Of a stretch of 7,265 nucleotides of DNA, positions 1 to 6,677 are shown piece after piece. The DNA is from DATAYF01 sp036272735 (GTDB lineage Bacteria > Chloroflexota > Ktedonobacteria > Ktedonobacterales > Ktedonobacteraceae): the NCBI GenBank assembly GCA_036272735.1, contig DATAYF010000074.1:1-7265 (forward strand), given 5' to 3'. A program made the position numbers and the translations under genes. The notes under the pieces are model-generated. The model did no database searches, was not told the origin of the DNA, and was given only the letters and a program-made list of their open reading frames with translations. Each line of letters opens with the position of its first letter. Position 1 is the first letter of the stretch.

Positions 1-932
1 CGCGCCTTTCTCAACTTCTTTGAGGGACGTGGCAAGTACCCGACCTTCAAGAAGAAACGCCACCGCCAATCTGCGACCTACCCTGGCACCGCTTTTACCT
101 GGCGCAATGGCACTCTCACCCTTGCGAAAATGAGCGACCCCCTCGATATTGTGTGGTCGCGTCCCTTGCCTGAAGGCGCTATCCCCTCTAGTTGCACTGT
201 CACCAAAGACGCTGCTGATCGCTACTTCATCAGTGTCCTCGTGGAAGAAGACCTTGCCCACTTGCCCCAAACAGACAACACTCTCGGCGCTGATCTCGGT
301 CTCAAGTCCTTCGTGGTGCTCGTCTTCTGGCGAAGTCGTGGGCAATCCCAAGTTCTTCCACAAGGATGAGAAAAAGCTTGCCAGGGCGCAGAGACGGCAT
401 GCCAAGAAGAAAAAGGGCTCCAAGAACCGTAAGAAGGCGTGCCTCAAAGTCGCTCGTATGCATGCCCGTATCGCTGACAGGCGCCGTGACGCGCCTCGCA
501 CAAACTTTCGACCAGACTCATACGCGAGAACCAAGTGGTGTGTGTCGAGTCGTTGGCCGTCAAGAACATGATCAAGAATGGCAGTCTGAGCAAAGCCATC
601 AGTGATGTGGGCTGGTCTGAGGATGTCGTCCCAACTCGCATACAAAGCCGCATGGTATGGGCGGACCGTGGTCAGGATTGATCGCTGGTATCCCTCTTCC
701 AAACGCTGCTGTGACTGTGGGCATATCCTCGACCAGCTTTCCCTTAGATGTTCGGAACTTCACCTGCCCTGAATGCGGTGTCCAGCATGACCGCGACATC
801 AATGCCGCAAAAAACATTGTAGCGGCAGGGCGCGCGTGTCTGCCTGTCGGGGGTGTGGGAGAGTCCGTAAGACCCGGTGCGGTGAAAACCAAATCGGGCA
901 CGACTCCGCGAAGCAGGAAACCCAGTAAGTGA
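1..932 (+). pseudogene. tnpB: Frameshifted TnpB (RNA-guided nuclease of IS200/IS605 elements), 5' end outside window
   Basis: TnpB is the omega-RNA-guided DNA nuclease of IS200/IS605 elements and is related to Cas12. The coding path changes frame about four times: frame 1 from the left edge to about 320, frame 2 to about 487, frame 1 to about 620, frame 2 to about 742, then frame 3 to the TGA at 930-932. Read this way, the family landmarks appear in order. They are the RuvC-I motif GADLGLKSFVVL (Asp codon 292-294), a Lys/Arg-rich helix, RuvC-II VVCVESLAVKNM (Glu codon 547-549), a four-Cys ribbon (CCDCG, then TCPECG), and RuvC-III DRDINAAKN (Asp near 795). The N-terminus is cut by the window edge. 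All key residues survive, so decay looks recent. Sequencing error is an alternative, but neighbouring genes are intact over long stretches, which makes it less likely. No function is expected for the protein as written. Confidence 0.85.
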
Positions 933-977
933 TTACTGGAATCCCCCGGATTTATATATCCGGGGGGAGGATGTCAA
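900..977 (+). ncRNA. Candidate omega-RNA 3' scaffold and element right end
   Basis: Two tandem hairpins follow and overlap the end of tnpB. The first has a 7-bp stem, 922-928 with 933-939, closed by a GTGA (GNRA-type) tetraloop and spanning the tnpB stop codon. The second has a 9-bp GC-rich stem, 943-951 with 958-966, and a 6-nt AT loop. The tract ends GAGGATGTCAA at 967-977. In this family the omega-RNA comes from the tnpB 3' end plus right end, and the guide is the flanking DNA just after the terminal TCAA, here beginning TAAGCAATAAGAG. The 5' limit of the RNA is arbitrary, and expression is not shown by sequence. Confidence 0.55.
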
Positions 978-1113
978 TAAGCAATAAGAGCTTACTGGTA
1001 TAGTAAACGAATAATCAGGCATTTTATCCAGCGCCAGATGCAGGTTTTTTCTGCCGCCTGCGGCGGCAAGGGAAAGGAGAAAGTGGGGATACCCGACATG
1101 TCGCCAGAAGGCG
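978..1113. other. Intergenic stretch between the IS relic and miaA
   Basis: No open frame of note is present. It contains a short GC-rich palindrome at 1052-1068 (7-bp arms, 3-nt loop), listed separately. Otherwise it is flanking DNA of the insertion. Confidence 0.5.
1052..1068 (-). terminator. GC-rich hairpin downstream of miaA, weak terminator candidate
   Basis: Arms TGCCGCC (1052-1058) and GGCGGCA (1062-1068) flank a TGC loop about 45 nt after the miaA stop. For minus-strand transcription the hairpin is followed by an A-run, not a T-run, so it is not a canonical intrinsic terminator. It may stop or stabilise the transcript 3' end by structure alone. Confidence 0.3.
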
Positions 1114-2040
1114 TCACTCCTGGATCCTATCCAAAAACTCCTCCACGCATCGCGTAGCCTGCTCTGTCATGTGTGCGCCGCCGTCAAGCCAGGTGATACG
1201 CGGTTCGCGGCGATACCAGCTTAGTTGGCGGCGCGTAAAGTCGTGAATAGCGTACTTGAGACGCTGCACCATTTCCTCTTCGCTGGCAAATTCGCCGCGC
1301 AGCCAGCGATCAATATAGCGATATTCAAGGCCAAAGGACTCCAATCGCGCATGGCTTACCCCCTGTGCCAATAGGTTTTGCACCTCTTGTACCATACCTT
1401 GTCGCATACGTTCGTCTACCCGCTCGTCGATACGTTGGTATAGCAGCGGGCGCGGCCATTGGATGCCGAGCAGCAGTGGCGTATACAGTGGGTGGGCTAT
1501 GCGCCGCTGTTCCGAAAACGGCCGGCCGGTGGTGATACATACTTCCAGGGCACGAATGACGCGGCGTGGATTGTTGCGATCGATGTGCGCAGCAGTGTAG
1601 GGGTCAAGCGTTACGAGACGAGCCAGCAGATCTGGCAGGGGGAGTGTTTCTAGCTCAGCGCGAAGTTGCGGTTGCGGTGCCACGGCGGGAATATCCAGGT
1701 TATCTACAATGGCCTGAATATAGTGTGGTGAGCCCCCGACCAGGAAGGGATGATGACCGCGCGCGATACTGTCGTGAATGGCACAATTGGCGTCGTGCTG
1801 GAACTGGGCTACAGTATAGGTTTCGTGTGGATCAGCAATATCTAGCAGGTGGTGCGGAACCAGCGCTCGTTCCTCTGGCGTCACCTTTGCCGCGCCGATA
1901 TCGAGCCCACGATAGACCTGGCGTGAATCGGCGGAGACGATTTCACCATGAAAACGTTGTGCTAACGTAATGCCGAGTGAACTTTTACCCGATGCCGTTG
2001 GCCCCAGAACGACCAGTAATTTGGGTTGCGAGTGCTCCAC
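1114..2040 (-). CDS. miaA: tRNA dimethylallyltransferase MiaA
   Basis: MiaA transfers a dimethylallyl group from DMAPP to N6 of A37 in tRNAs that read codons beginning with U. The protein has 308 residues, the normal family length. Visible are the P-loop GPTASGKSS (13-21), the DSRQVYRGLDIGAAK block with the conserved Asp38, PHHLLDI (62-68), the tRNA-contacting NPRRVIRALEV (157-167), and the C-terminal GLEYRYIDRWLRGE and FTRRQLSWYRRE blocks. The usual GGTGLY motif reads GGSPHY here (102-107), a notable departure at the end of the DMAPP/tRNA channel. The start is GTG, preceded by a purine-rich GAGAGGGAA about 9-11 nt upstream; no nearer in-frame start is better. It lies 26 nt after the kinase stop on the same strand, so the two are probably co-transcribed. 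The family call is secure. Confidence 0.95.
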   Translation of the reverse strand: MEHSQPKLLVVLGPTASGKSSLGITLAQRFHGEIVSADSRQVYRGLDIGAAKVTPEERALVPHHLLDIADPHETYTVAQFQHDANCAIHDSIARGHHPFLVGGSPHYIQAIVDNLDIPAVAPQPQLRAELETLPLPDLLARLVTLDPYTAAHIDRNNPRRVIRALEVCITTGRPFSEQRRIAHPLYTPLLLGIQWPRPLLYQRIDERVDERMRQGMVQEVQNLLAQGVSHARLESFGLEYRYIDRWLRGEFASEEEMVQRLKYAIHDFTRRQLSWYRREPRITWLDGGAHMTEQATRCVEEFLDRIQE

Positions 2041-2066
2041 AAGAAACGTTCCCTCTCACGATGCTA

Positions 2067-4433
2067 TTACGGCTGACCGGCGTCCATAATCTGATTGGCT
2101 CGCCAGGCCAGCGCCGTCCCTACCGCTATCCCTACTACTATAGCAAGCATGGTAAAGGGACTCAAGGCAAAACCAACGGTCAGCAGATAGCCAACGATGC
2201 CGCCAATGATCCCCAGGCCAAGGCTGGCCGGGCGACGATTGACCTGTTGCAGTATCCAAATGATACCATCAAGAATTGCATCGCTGGTCTTACGCGTGAT
2301 GCCAAAGGTTGCGCCGAGCGAGATAGCTGTGAGCATAAGTAGTAAATGTGCTTGTGGCGGGATGAATAGGGTCGTACTGGCAATTTGTACAACGATCCTG
2401 AGCAGTGCCAGGAGCACCAGCACACTACTCATGCCGGTGCAGGTACGATTGATGGCCTCTTTTGGCGGCCAGTTCCTGTTCCAATTGACCAGCAAGGCCC
2501 CAAGCGCAGCGGCAGGGATGCCACAAGCCAGCGTTACGATGAACCATGGGCTGGGAGGCAATGGCGATGTTGGTGCCTGGGTAGTCAAGGTATACACGAG
2601 ACTGGCGAGTATGAAGGCCGCCACGAACGTCAAGCAGCGCTGCACCCATAGACGCTGTTGTAGTGACATGTGCAAGGGTTCCCACGCCTTGCTGCTACCA
2701 TTGACGTTGGACGCGCCATATTTTGCCTCGTATTCGCTCTGCTTGTCGGGCTTTATACGTCCGGTGCTCACAGCCGTATCATCGTACTCATCCTCCTCTT
2801 CGTCGGGACGGATGAACTGCTGTACCTGGGTCGTGCTGCTGTTTATGGCGTCATCGTCGTACTCGTCATCATCGTCATCATCGTATACATCCAGGTCGGC
2901 ATTGGCGGTTTTGAGGCGTCGTGGTCGCTCGTGTCCAGTGCTAAATTGTGGGGTATGTTCTATGACTTCGACTTCAACGGGCACAAGAATATCCTTCTGA
3001 GCACTTTCATCGTCCGGTACAATCACGATAGCGCCAGTGTAATGACGCCCACCACGCAGGTTCATGCCATTGATGCGCACACCAACGCGCGTGCTCATGC
3101 CCGCGAACTGGGTCGTATCGAGCATCATCCATGGCTCGTGCGAATAGAGCGTACCACTAATGGGAACGCCTTGCTCGCCGGTAATCGTCAGCGTCATGGC
3201 GGAAGAAATATTCCTGGCCTGTACCTGGCCGAAATCGATGCCACGCGGGTGCACCTGGATCGGTACGCGTGACCTTTTGGCCTCCAAGTTCCCCAACTTC
3301 GCAGCGGGTGTCTGGCTAGCGCCGTTCTGTCCAGATTGTGCACCCTTGTTGCGACCGATAGCAGGCTGTTTGCCGCTCTGATTGCTGCGCCTGGGGAGTG
3401 GCTGCTGCACCCTGCGGGCACGAGCGTTCTGACTGGTGACGATCTGCACAAAACTATCGACCGCGTTGTGTGGGTCAGCGATCATCGTACGAATATGCTG
3501 GGCTTCACGGGCAAGCTCGAACTGACCTGTTTCATGCAACCAGGCTTCGATCTCGCCAGTCGAAAGATAATTCGCGGCCTCGTCGGGATAGTGAGCACAC
3601 AGTTCGGCAAGTTCTTGCGCGTTTATCGCCAGGTCTCCACAATCAAAGACAAAACCCACTCCCAGGAGCGCGGCACGAAATTCGGCGACGCTCTGATAGC
3701 GCAGCTCTGGTTTCATGTCAGCGGCCTTTTCAAGTGCGCGCGCGACCACGGGCGATATTTTTGGATTGATTGCGCGTACGTTTTGCAGTCCGAAGCCTTG
3801 TTCGGAGAGTTCGTTGGTGAGTAGGAGAAATAATGTCATCGCGAGCGAATAAATATCCGAGCGTACATCGGTCTGTGCTGTGCCGTATTGCTCGGGTGGG
3901 GCAAAGCCGGGTGTGCCCAGATGCTGTGTGTCCTGCACACCCGTAGGGCGGAAGAAGCGAGCGATCCCAAAATCCACCAGTTTAATATGGCCGCTACGTG
4001 TGAGCATCACATTGCCCGGTTTCATATCGCGGAAAATAATCGGCGGGTTCTGGCTATGCAGGTATTCAAGCACATCACACAATTGACGCGCCCAACCGAG
4101 CACGCGCCGTTCAGAAAATGGGCCACCATTGCGCTCAAGCAGTTGTTCCAGCGTCATGCCATCGATATATTCCATAACCAGGAAGTAGCGCTGATTTTCC
4201 GAGAAAAATCCCATCAGTGCGGGCAGATTGGGATGATTGAGGCCCCAGAGAATTTTGGCCTCGATCTTAAAATTGTCAATTGCCTGCTCGCGCTCGTCAG
4301 GGGGAACCATCGAGGTACTCATCTCTTTGACGGCGCAGACCGTTCCCTGGCGTTTCATATCACGCGCCTGGTAGACAGCCCCCATGCCCCCTCGACCGAT
4401 GGTACGTTGAATTGCGTATCGCTTACGTAGCAA
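2067..4433 (-). CDS. Membrane-anchored Ser/Thr protein kinase with Ig-like module and six C-terminal TM segments
   Basis: This is a eukaryotic-like (Hanks-type) kinase, 788 residues from the TTG at 4433. The catalytic domain spans about 5-260: Gly loop GRGGMG (14-19), Lys36 in AVKE, Glu58 of helix C, catalytic loop FRDMKPGN with Asp136, DFG at 154-156 and APPE at 178-181, so it should be active. A helical stretch (265-315) and a basic low-complexity linker (335-385) follow. Next comes a beta-rich segment (388-492), probably an Ig-like fold, since it shows the HPRGIDFGQV pattern of such modules. Two acidic patches (516-528 and 544-552) precede six hydrophobic helices at about 598-618, 629-650, 668-690, 693-711, 737-757 and 758-777. 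Kinase and linker are therefore probably cytosolic. Homology-like residues TGQLDRRTL lie in frame upstream of the TTG, so the true start may be earlier, possibly an AUC at 4490 behind a GGAGG. The substrate is unknown. It is first in a unit with miaA. Confidence 0.9.
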   Translation of the reverse strand: MLRKRYAIQRTIGRGGMGAVYQARDMKRQGTVCAVKEMSTSMVPPDEREQAIDNFKIEAKILWGLNHPNLPALMGFFSENQRYFLVMEYIDGMTLEQLLERNGGPFSERRVLGWARQLCDVLEYLHSQNPPIIFRDMKPGNVMLTRSGHIKLVDFGIARFFRPTGVQDTQHLGTPGFAPPEQYGTAQTDVRSDIYSLAMTLFLLLTNELSEQGFGLQNVRAINPKISPVVARALEKAADMKPELRYQSVAEFRAALLGVGFVFDCGDLAINAQELAELCAHYPDEAANYLSTGEIEAWLHETGQFELAREAQHIRTMIADPHNAVDSFVQIVTSQNARARRVQQPLPRRSNQSGKQPAIGRNKGAQSGQNGASQTPAAKLGNLEAKRSRVPIQVHPRGIDFGQVQARNISSAMTLTITGEQGVPISGTLYSHEPWMMLDTTQFAGMSTRVGVRINGMNLRGGRHYTGAIVIVPDDESAQKDILVPVEVEVIEHTPQFSTGHERPRRLKTANADLDVYDDDDDDEYDDDAINSSTTQVQQFIRPDEEEDEYDDTAVSTGRIKPDKQSEYEAKYGASNVNGSSKAWEPLHMSLQQRLWVQRCLTFVAAFILASLVYTLTTQAPTSPLPPSPWFIVTLACGIPAAALGALLVNWNRNWPPKEAINRTCTGMSSVLVLLALLRIVVQIASTTLFIPPQAHLLLMLTAISLGATFGITRKTSDAILDGIIWILQQVNRRPASLGLGIIGGIVGYLLTVGFALSPFTMLAIVVGIAVGTALAWRANQIMDAGQP
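2850..2885 (-). repeat. Trinucleotide tract coding poly-Asp in the kinase
   Basis: A run of GAT/GAC codons (seen as TCATCG/TCATCATCG on the plus strand) encodes the Asp-rich patch near kinase residues 516-528. Such tracts vary in length by slippage. It lies in the linker before the first membrane helix. Confidence 0.6.
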
Positions 4434-4497
4434 AGTTCGGCGGTCAAGCTGCCCTGTTTGTGTTGTTCCTGAACCGCTGTGATGACTGATGATAGGC

Positions 4498-4502
4498 CCT
4501 CC
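4498..4502 (-). promoter_or_regulatory. Strong Shine-Dalgarno GGAGG upstream of the kinase, 7 nt before an in-frame AUC
   Basis: On the minus strand GGAGG is followed by a 7-nt spacer and then ATC (4490-4488), in frame with the kinase and with no stop between. The TTG at 4433 has no comparable ribosome binding site. The frame is open back to a TAG at 4575-4577 but contains no ATG, GTG or TTG above 4433. This site therefore bears on the choice of start. Confidence 0.45.
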
Positions 4503-4544
4503 GTCTATGCATCTATTTTTGGCTCCGGTACCTAAGTGCCTCTC

Positions 4545-4555
4545 AGTATAACATA
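4545..4555 (-). promoter_or_regulatory. Extended -10 promoter for the kinase-miaA unit
   Basis: The minus strand reads TATGTTATACT: a TATACT -10 box (4550-4545) with an upstream TG at the extended -10 position. No good -35 box is visible. Transcription would begin near 4538, giving a leader of about 45 nt to the candidate AUC or 105 nt to the TTG. Confidence 0.5.
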
Positions 4556-4577
4556 ACCCTGTGGGACATACTACCTA

Positions 4578-4601
4578 TTAAGGGCATGTCTTGCCCGTTA
4601 A
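4578..4601. promoter_or_regulatory. Inverted repeat between divergent promoters, possible operator
   Basis: TTAAGGGCA (4578-4586) faces TGCCCGTTAA (4591-4600/1) across a 5-nt centre. The core arms GGGCA/TGCCC are perfect; the outer TTAA arms are offset by one base. It sits just upstream of the plus-strand -10 and about 25 nt upstream of the minus-strand -10, so a bound factor could affect both genes. No specific regulator is recognised. Confidence 0.35.
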
Positions 4602-4611
4602 ATTTTTAAAG

Positions 4612-4622
4612 TATGGTAGAAT
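4612..4622 (+). promoter_or_regulatory. Extended -10 promoter for the glucosaminidase-like gene
   Basis: TATGGTAGAAT contains the -10 box TAGAAT (4617-4622) with a TG one base upstream, the same layout as the divergent kinase promoter. A TTGCCC at 4591-4596 is 20 nt away, too far for a normal -35. The start site would be near 4629, giving a leader of about 35 nt. Confidence 0.5.
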
Positions 4623-4663
4623 AAATAAAAAGAGTTAATACAAAAGAATGGGAGGTGGTTTGT

Positions 4664-6028
4664 ATGGCATTTAGGCTGAAAAGCAACAAGTGTGGGCAGG
4701 TGAGAATGATGATATTTGTCGTCATTAGTACGCTCATCGTTCTGAGTAGTGGCGGCTTGACGTTCCTCTGGCAGATGCATCAGACACAGAAGAGCCATGC
4801 CGATAGTGCTTCAGTGGTGGGGCCACCGACGTTGCCCGCGGCAACTGTTGACTCTATTTTTGAAAAAGCGGGTAGCCCTATGGCGGGTACTGGCTCAGTG
4901 GTTGAGCAGGCCTCACGCCAGTACAATATCGACGATGCTTTCGCGCTGGGCGTGTGGTGGGCGGAGACAAACGATGGTGAGGCTGGTGTTGGGCTGAGTG
5001 ATCTCAATCCTGGCAGTGTACGTGGAAGTGTAGGTCTGCCTGTGGATGCTGATAACTATACCCTGTATCCGTCTTACTCGGCGGCTATTACAGATTGGTT
5101 TCAGCTCATCAGTTCGCGCTACGTTGGTGAAGGTTTGACTTCCGCCTACTCTATTTCTAATACCTATGTTGGTACGGCTGGCGCTTCGGCGTGGGCCGGT
5201 AAAGTCGTGAGTTTCATGGACAATTATCACGCTGAAGCGCCACCAGAAGCGCAAGCAATGCTAGCGACACCGGTTGCAACGCCAGCATCTACGCCACAGC
5301 CACGACATGTGAATATCCAGGAAGTTGTCAAGGCACAGGCGACCGTCTCCGCTGAGGAGTCCGCTATTACTTCTGGTCAGGCCAAAGCCAGAACCGCGCA
5401 GTCGCAACATGCACCATCCGCTGTTGCGCCGCTGCCAGTAGCTGCGTCGCAGCCACAGCAACCCGTACAGACACAAACCTTCCTGTCATTGCTGGATAAA
5501 ACAGCGCCCATCGGCTTCGTATTGTTCGCGGTCCTGGCGTTGGCGTTGTGGGGCATCAGGACACGGATACGGCGTGGTGCGAAAGTGGCAACTTTGGGGA
5601 CAGCGGGCGTAGGTGATTGGCAGCGCCAGGCGCAAGCGCAGGCATACCCGCCGCTCGCGCCGCTATACGTCAATCAATACTCGCCTGTGCTAGAGCAGCA
5701 AACGTCGTCACTACTGGCGCCGATTGCCACCGAGTGCGAGACCGGAGCATTCGCCTTTCCTGGTGTTCCGCAGGTTTCACGTTCAGGTGTGACTGAGCAC
5801 CTGGGCCACACGTCCGAAAGGGCTGGTCAAGGTTTCTCAACCAGCAGCATCTCAACGATAACGATGCATAAAATACTGCTGTTGCCATCGAATGAGCATG
5901 AGAGCGAAGATGAGTACGCACCAAGCACGGAAAATTTGCCAAACCTGGGCGGAGTCCCATTGCCGAGACGCGAACTGGTAGGATCACGTCCCAGCGGGCT
6001 ACTGCAGCGCTACGGTAACCAGGGGTAG
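4664..6028 (+). CDS. Membrane-anchored protein with glucosaminidase-like extracellular domain
   Basis: The product has 454 residues from the ATG at 4664, chosen because GGGAGGTGG ends about 6-7 nt upstream; an in-frame GTG at 4655 lies inside that ribosome binding site. An N-terminal hydrophobic helix (about 15-36) is a membrane anchor or uncleaved signal. Residues 60-190 resemble the glucosaminidase (endo-beta-N-acetylglucosaminidase, lysozyme-like) fold: VWWAETNDGEAG with a candidate catalytic Glu near 101, LNPGSVRG in place of NLFGIKG, YPSYSAAITDWFQLISSRY, and a final SAWAGKVVSFMDNY. A Pro/Ala/Gln-rich stalk (195-270) and a second hydrophobic helix (about 281-298) followed by RTRIRRG come next, then about 150 polar residues with no recognisable domain. 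With two helices, the enzyme-like domain and stalk are predicted outside, with the tail in the cytosol. It probably acts on peptidoglycan, but a binding-only role is possible. It is divergent from the kinase and has its own terminator. Confidence 0.8.
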   Translation: MAFRLKSNKCGQVRMMIFVVISTLIVLSSGGLTFLWQMHQTQKSHADSASVVGPPTLPAATVDSIFEKAGSPMAGTGSVVEQASRQYNIDDAFALGVWWAETNDGEAGVGLSDLNPGSVRGSVGLPVDADNYTLYPSYSAAITDWFQLISSRYVGEGLTSAYSISNTYVGTAGASAWAGKVVSFMDNYHAEAPPEAQAMLATPVATPASTPQPRHVNIQEVVKAQATVSAEESAITSGQAKARTAQSQHAPSAVAPLPVAASQPQQPVQTQTFLSLLDKTAPIGFVLFAVLALALWGIRTRIRRGAKVATLGTAGVGDWQRQAQAQAYPPLAPLYVNQYSPVLEQQTSSLLAPIATECETGAFAFPGVPQVSRSGVTEHLGHTSERAGQGFSTSSISTITMHKILLLPSNEHESEDEYAPSTENLPNLGGVPLPRRELVGSRPSGLLQRYGNQG

Positions 6029-6035
6029 GGTGAAG

Positions 6036-6092
6036 GCAGTGACAGAGATGGTGATGAGCTGCAAGCCCATCACCATCTCTGTCACTGCTCTT
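6036..6092 (+). terminator. Intrinsic terminator with a 21-bp perfect stem
   Basis: Arms 6036-6056 and 6068-6088 are perfectly complementary over 21 bp, with a small inner GCT/AGC pairing at the tip. TCTTTA follows, a short and imperfect T-tract. The hairpin begins 7 nt after the stop of the glucosaminidase-like gene and separates it from the tRNA genes. Confidence 0.85.
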
Positions 6093-6156
6093 TATAAGCG
6101 CTGCAGGCGCAAGCAATGACGACTTTCAAAGAGCTCTGGAAAGGTATGCAAAACTG

Positions 6157-6185
6157 TTGACAAACAGTTGCGTTCAGTGTAATAT
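6157..6185 (+). promoter_or_regulatory. Strong sigma70-type promoter of the tRNA genes
   Basis: The consensus -35 TTGACA (6157-6162), an exact 17-nt spacer and TAATAT (6180-6185) form a near-ideal housekeeping promoter. Transcription would start near 6192, about 20 nt before tRNA-Leu, and may read through to the tRNA-Val half gene, which has no clear promoter of its own. Confidence 0.85.
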
Positions 6186-6211
6186 GCAATGCGTAACTCG
6201 TAAATGGATAA

Positions 6212-6292
6212 GCCCTCGTGGCGGAATGGTATACGCAGCAGGTTGAGGGCCTGTGCCGATAAGGCGTGGTGGTTCGAGTCCACTCGAGGGCA
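6212..6292 (+). tRNA. tRNA-Leu(GAG)
   Basis: The 81-nt type II tRNA has acceptor arms GCCCTCG and CGAGGGC, a D stem GCG/CGC, and an anticodon stem 6238-6242 with 6250-6254 around loop TTGAGGG. The anticodon is GAG (6245-6247). A long variable arm GCC-GATAA-GGC and the T loop TTCGAGT follow, with discriminator A at 6292. CCA is not encoded. It decodes CUC/CUU leucine codons. Confidence 0.95.
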
Positions 6293-6377
6293 TCGATCAA
6301 GGATGGCATCCGAGGCAAGTAGAATCGGGTGCTGTTTTTGTGAAGTGAAGTAAAATACCAGAGCGAGTGCATAAAAA
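6293..6377. other. Spacer between the two tRNA genes
   Basis: The 85 nt contain a small GGATG/CATCC dyad at 6301-6311 without a T-tract, and a TAAAAT at 6351-6356 that could be a -10 box but lacks a -35 partner. No gene is seen. Confidence 0.4.
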
Positions 6378-6416
6378 GGGCGATTAGCTCAGTTGGTTAG
6401 AGCGGCTGCTTTACAC
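6378..6416 (+). tRNA. tRNA-Val(UAC), 5' half only, interrupted after position 38
   Basis: The acceptor strand GGGCGAT (6378-6384), TA, D stem GCTC/GAGC with loop AGTTGGTTA, anticodon 5' stem GCTGC (6405-6409) and the complete 7-nt loop TTTACAC (6410-6416) give anticodon TAC at 6412-6414. The expected continuation GCAGC, variable region, T arm and ATCGCCC is absent; a group II intron begins at 6417. The 3' half is not found elsewhere in this window on either strand. Whether the gene makes tRNA depends on a 3' exon outside the window. It decodes GUA/GUG valine codons if functional. Confidence 0.9.
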
Positions 6417-6622
6417 TTGCGCCGTTGACGCACTTTAACACATGTTGCCGAGGGGCAACGCCACTGATACCGAAGTGGCTAAAGTAACGCCTTACCTGAC
6501 GGGGAAACCCGAAGGGGACGATAGCATGGCGGTACAAAGGGCGGACAGGATAAGTACCTATTCCTGGGTCGTTCAACTATCTGTATATGGTCAGGGCCAA
6601 ACTGCTCGAACCCAAGTCGCGG

Positions 6623-6638
6623 GGACATGGCAGCGTCC
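6623..6638 (+). other. EBS2 hairpin of the intron
   Basis: Stem GGAC/GTCC (6623-6626, 6635-6638) presents loop ATGGCAGC. GCAGC (6630-6634) pairs over 5 bp with GCTGC (6405-6409), the anticodon 5' stem directly upstream of IBS1. Confidence 0.75.
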
Positions 6639-6677
6639 AATGTCTTCACGGTACTATTGGACATTCCAGATGTCGCG

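Larger units (their letters stand above)
1..977 (+). mobile_element. Right part of a decayed IS200/IS605-type element (TnpB-only as seen)
   Basis: The region holds a broken tnpB, then two stem-loops and a terminal TCAA at 974-977, the usual order at the right end of IS200/IS605-family elements. The left end lies outside the window, so whether a TnpA transposase was present cannot be judged. These elements insert without target duplication, so the right boundary rests only on the hairpin plus TCAA signature. The frame damage in tnpB suggests the copy is no longer autonomous. Confidence 0.65.

Noticed and set aside
2850..2885. Possible CRISPR or tandem repeat array
   Set aside because: The repeat is a simple trinucleotide coding for Asp inside the kinase; there are no spacers.
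2197..3000. Long plus-strand frame of 267 codons opposite the kinase
   Set aside because: It is a shadow of the kinase gene; its Ser-rich runs come from the antisense of Asp codons.
3888..4430. 180-codon plus-strand frame opposite the kinase domain
   Set aside because: The minus strand here encodes all kinase motifs, so this is an antisense shadow.
4598..4798. Minus-strand frame of 66 codons upstream of the glucosaminidase-like gene
   Set aside because: It overlaps the promoter, ribosome binding site and N-terminus of the plus-strand gene and shows no recognisable features.
6082..6372. Minus-strand open frames across tRNA-Leu, including one with WTRTTTPYRHRPST
   Set aside because: They are antisense to a clear tRNA gene; such peptides are a known artefact of tRNA antisense translation.
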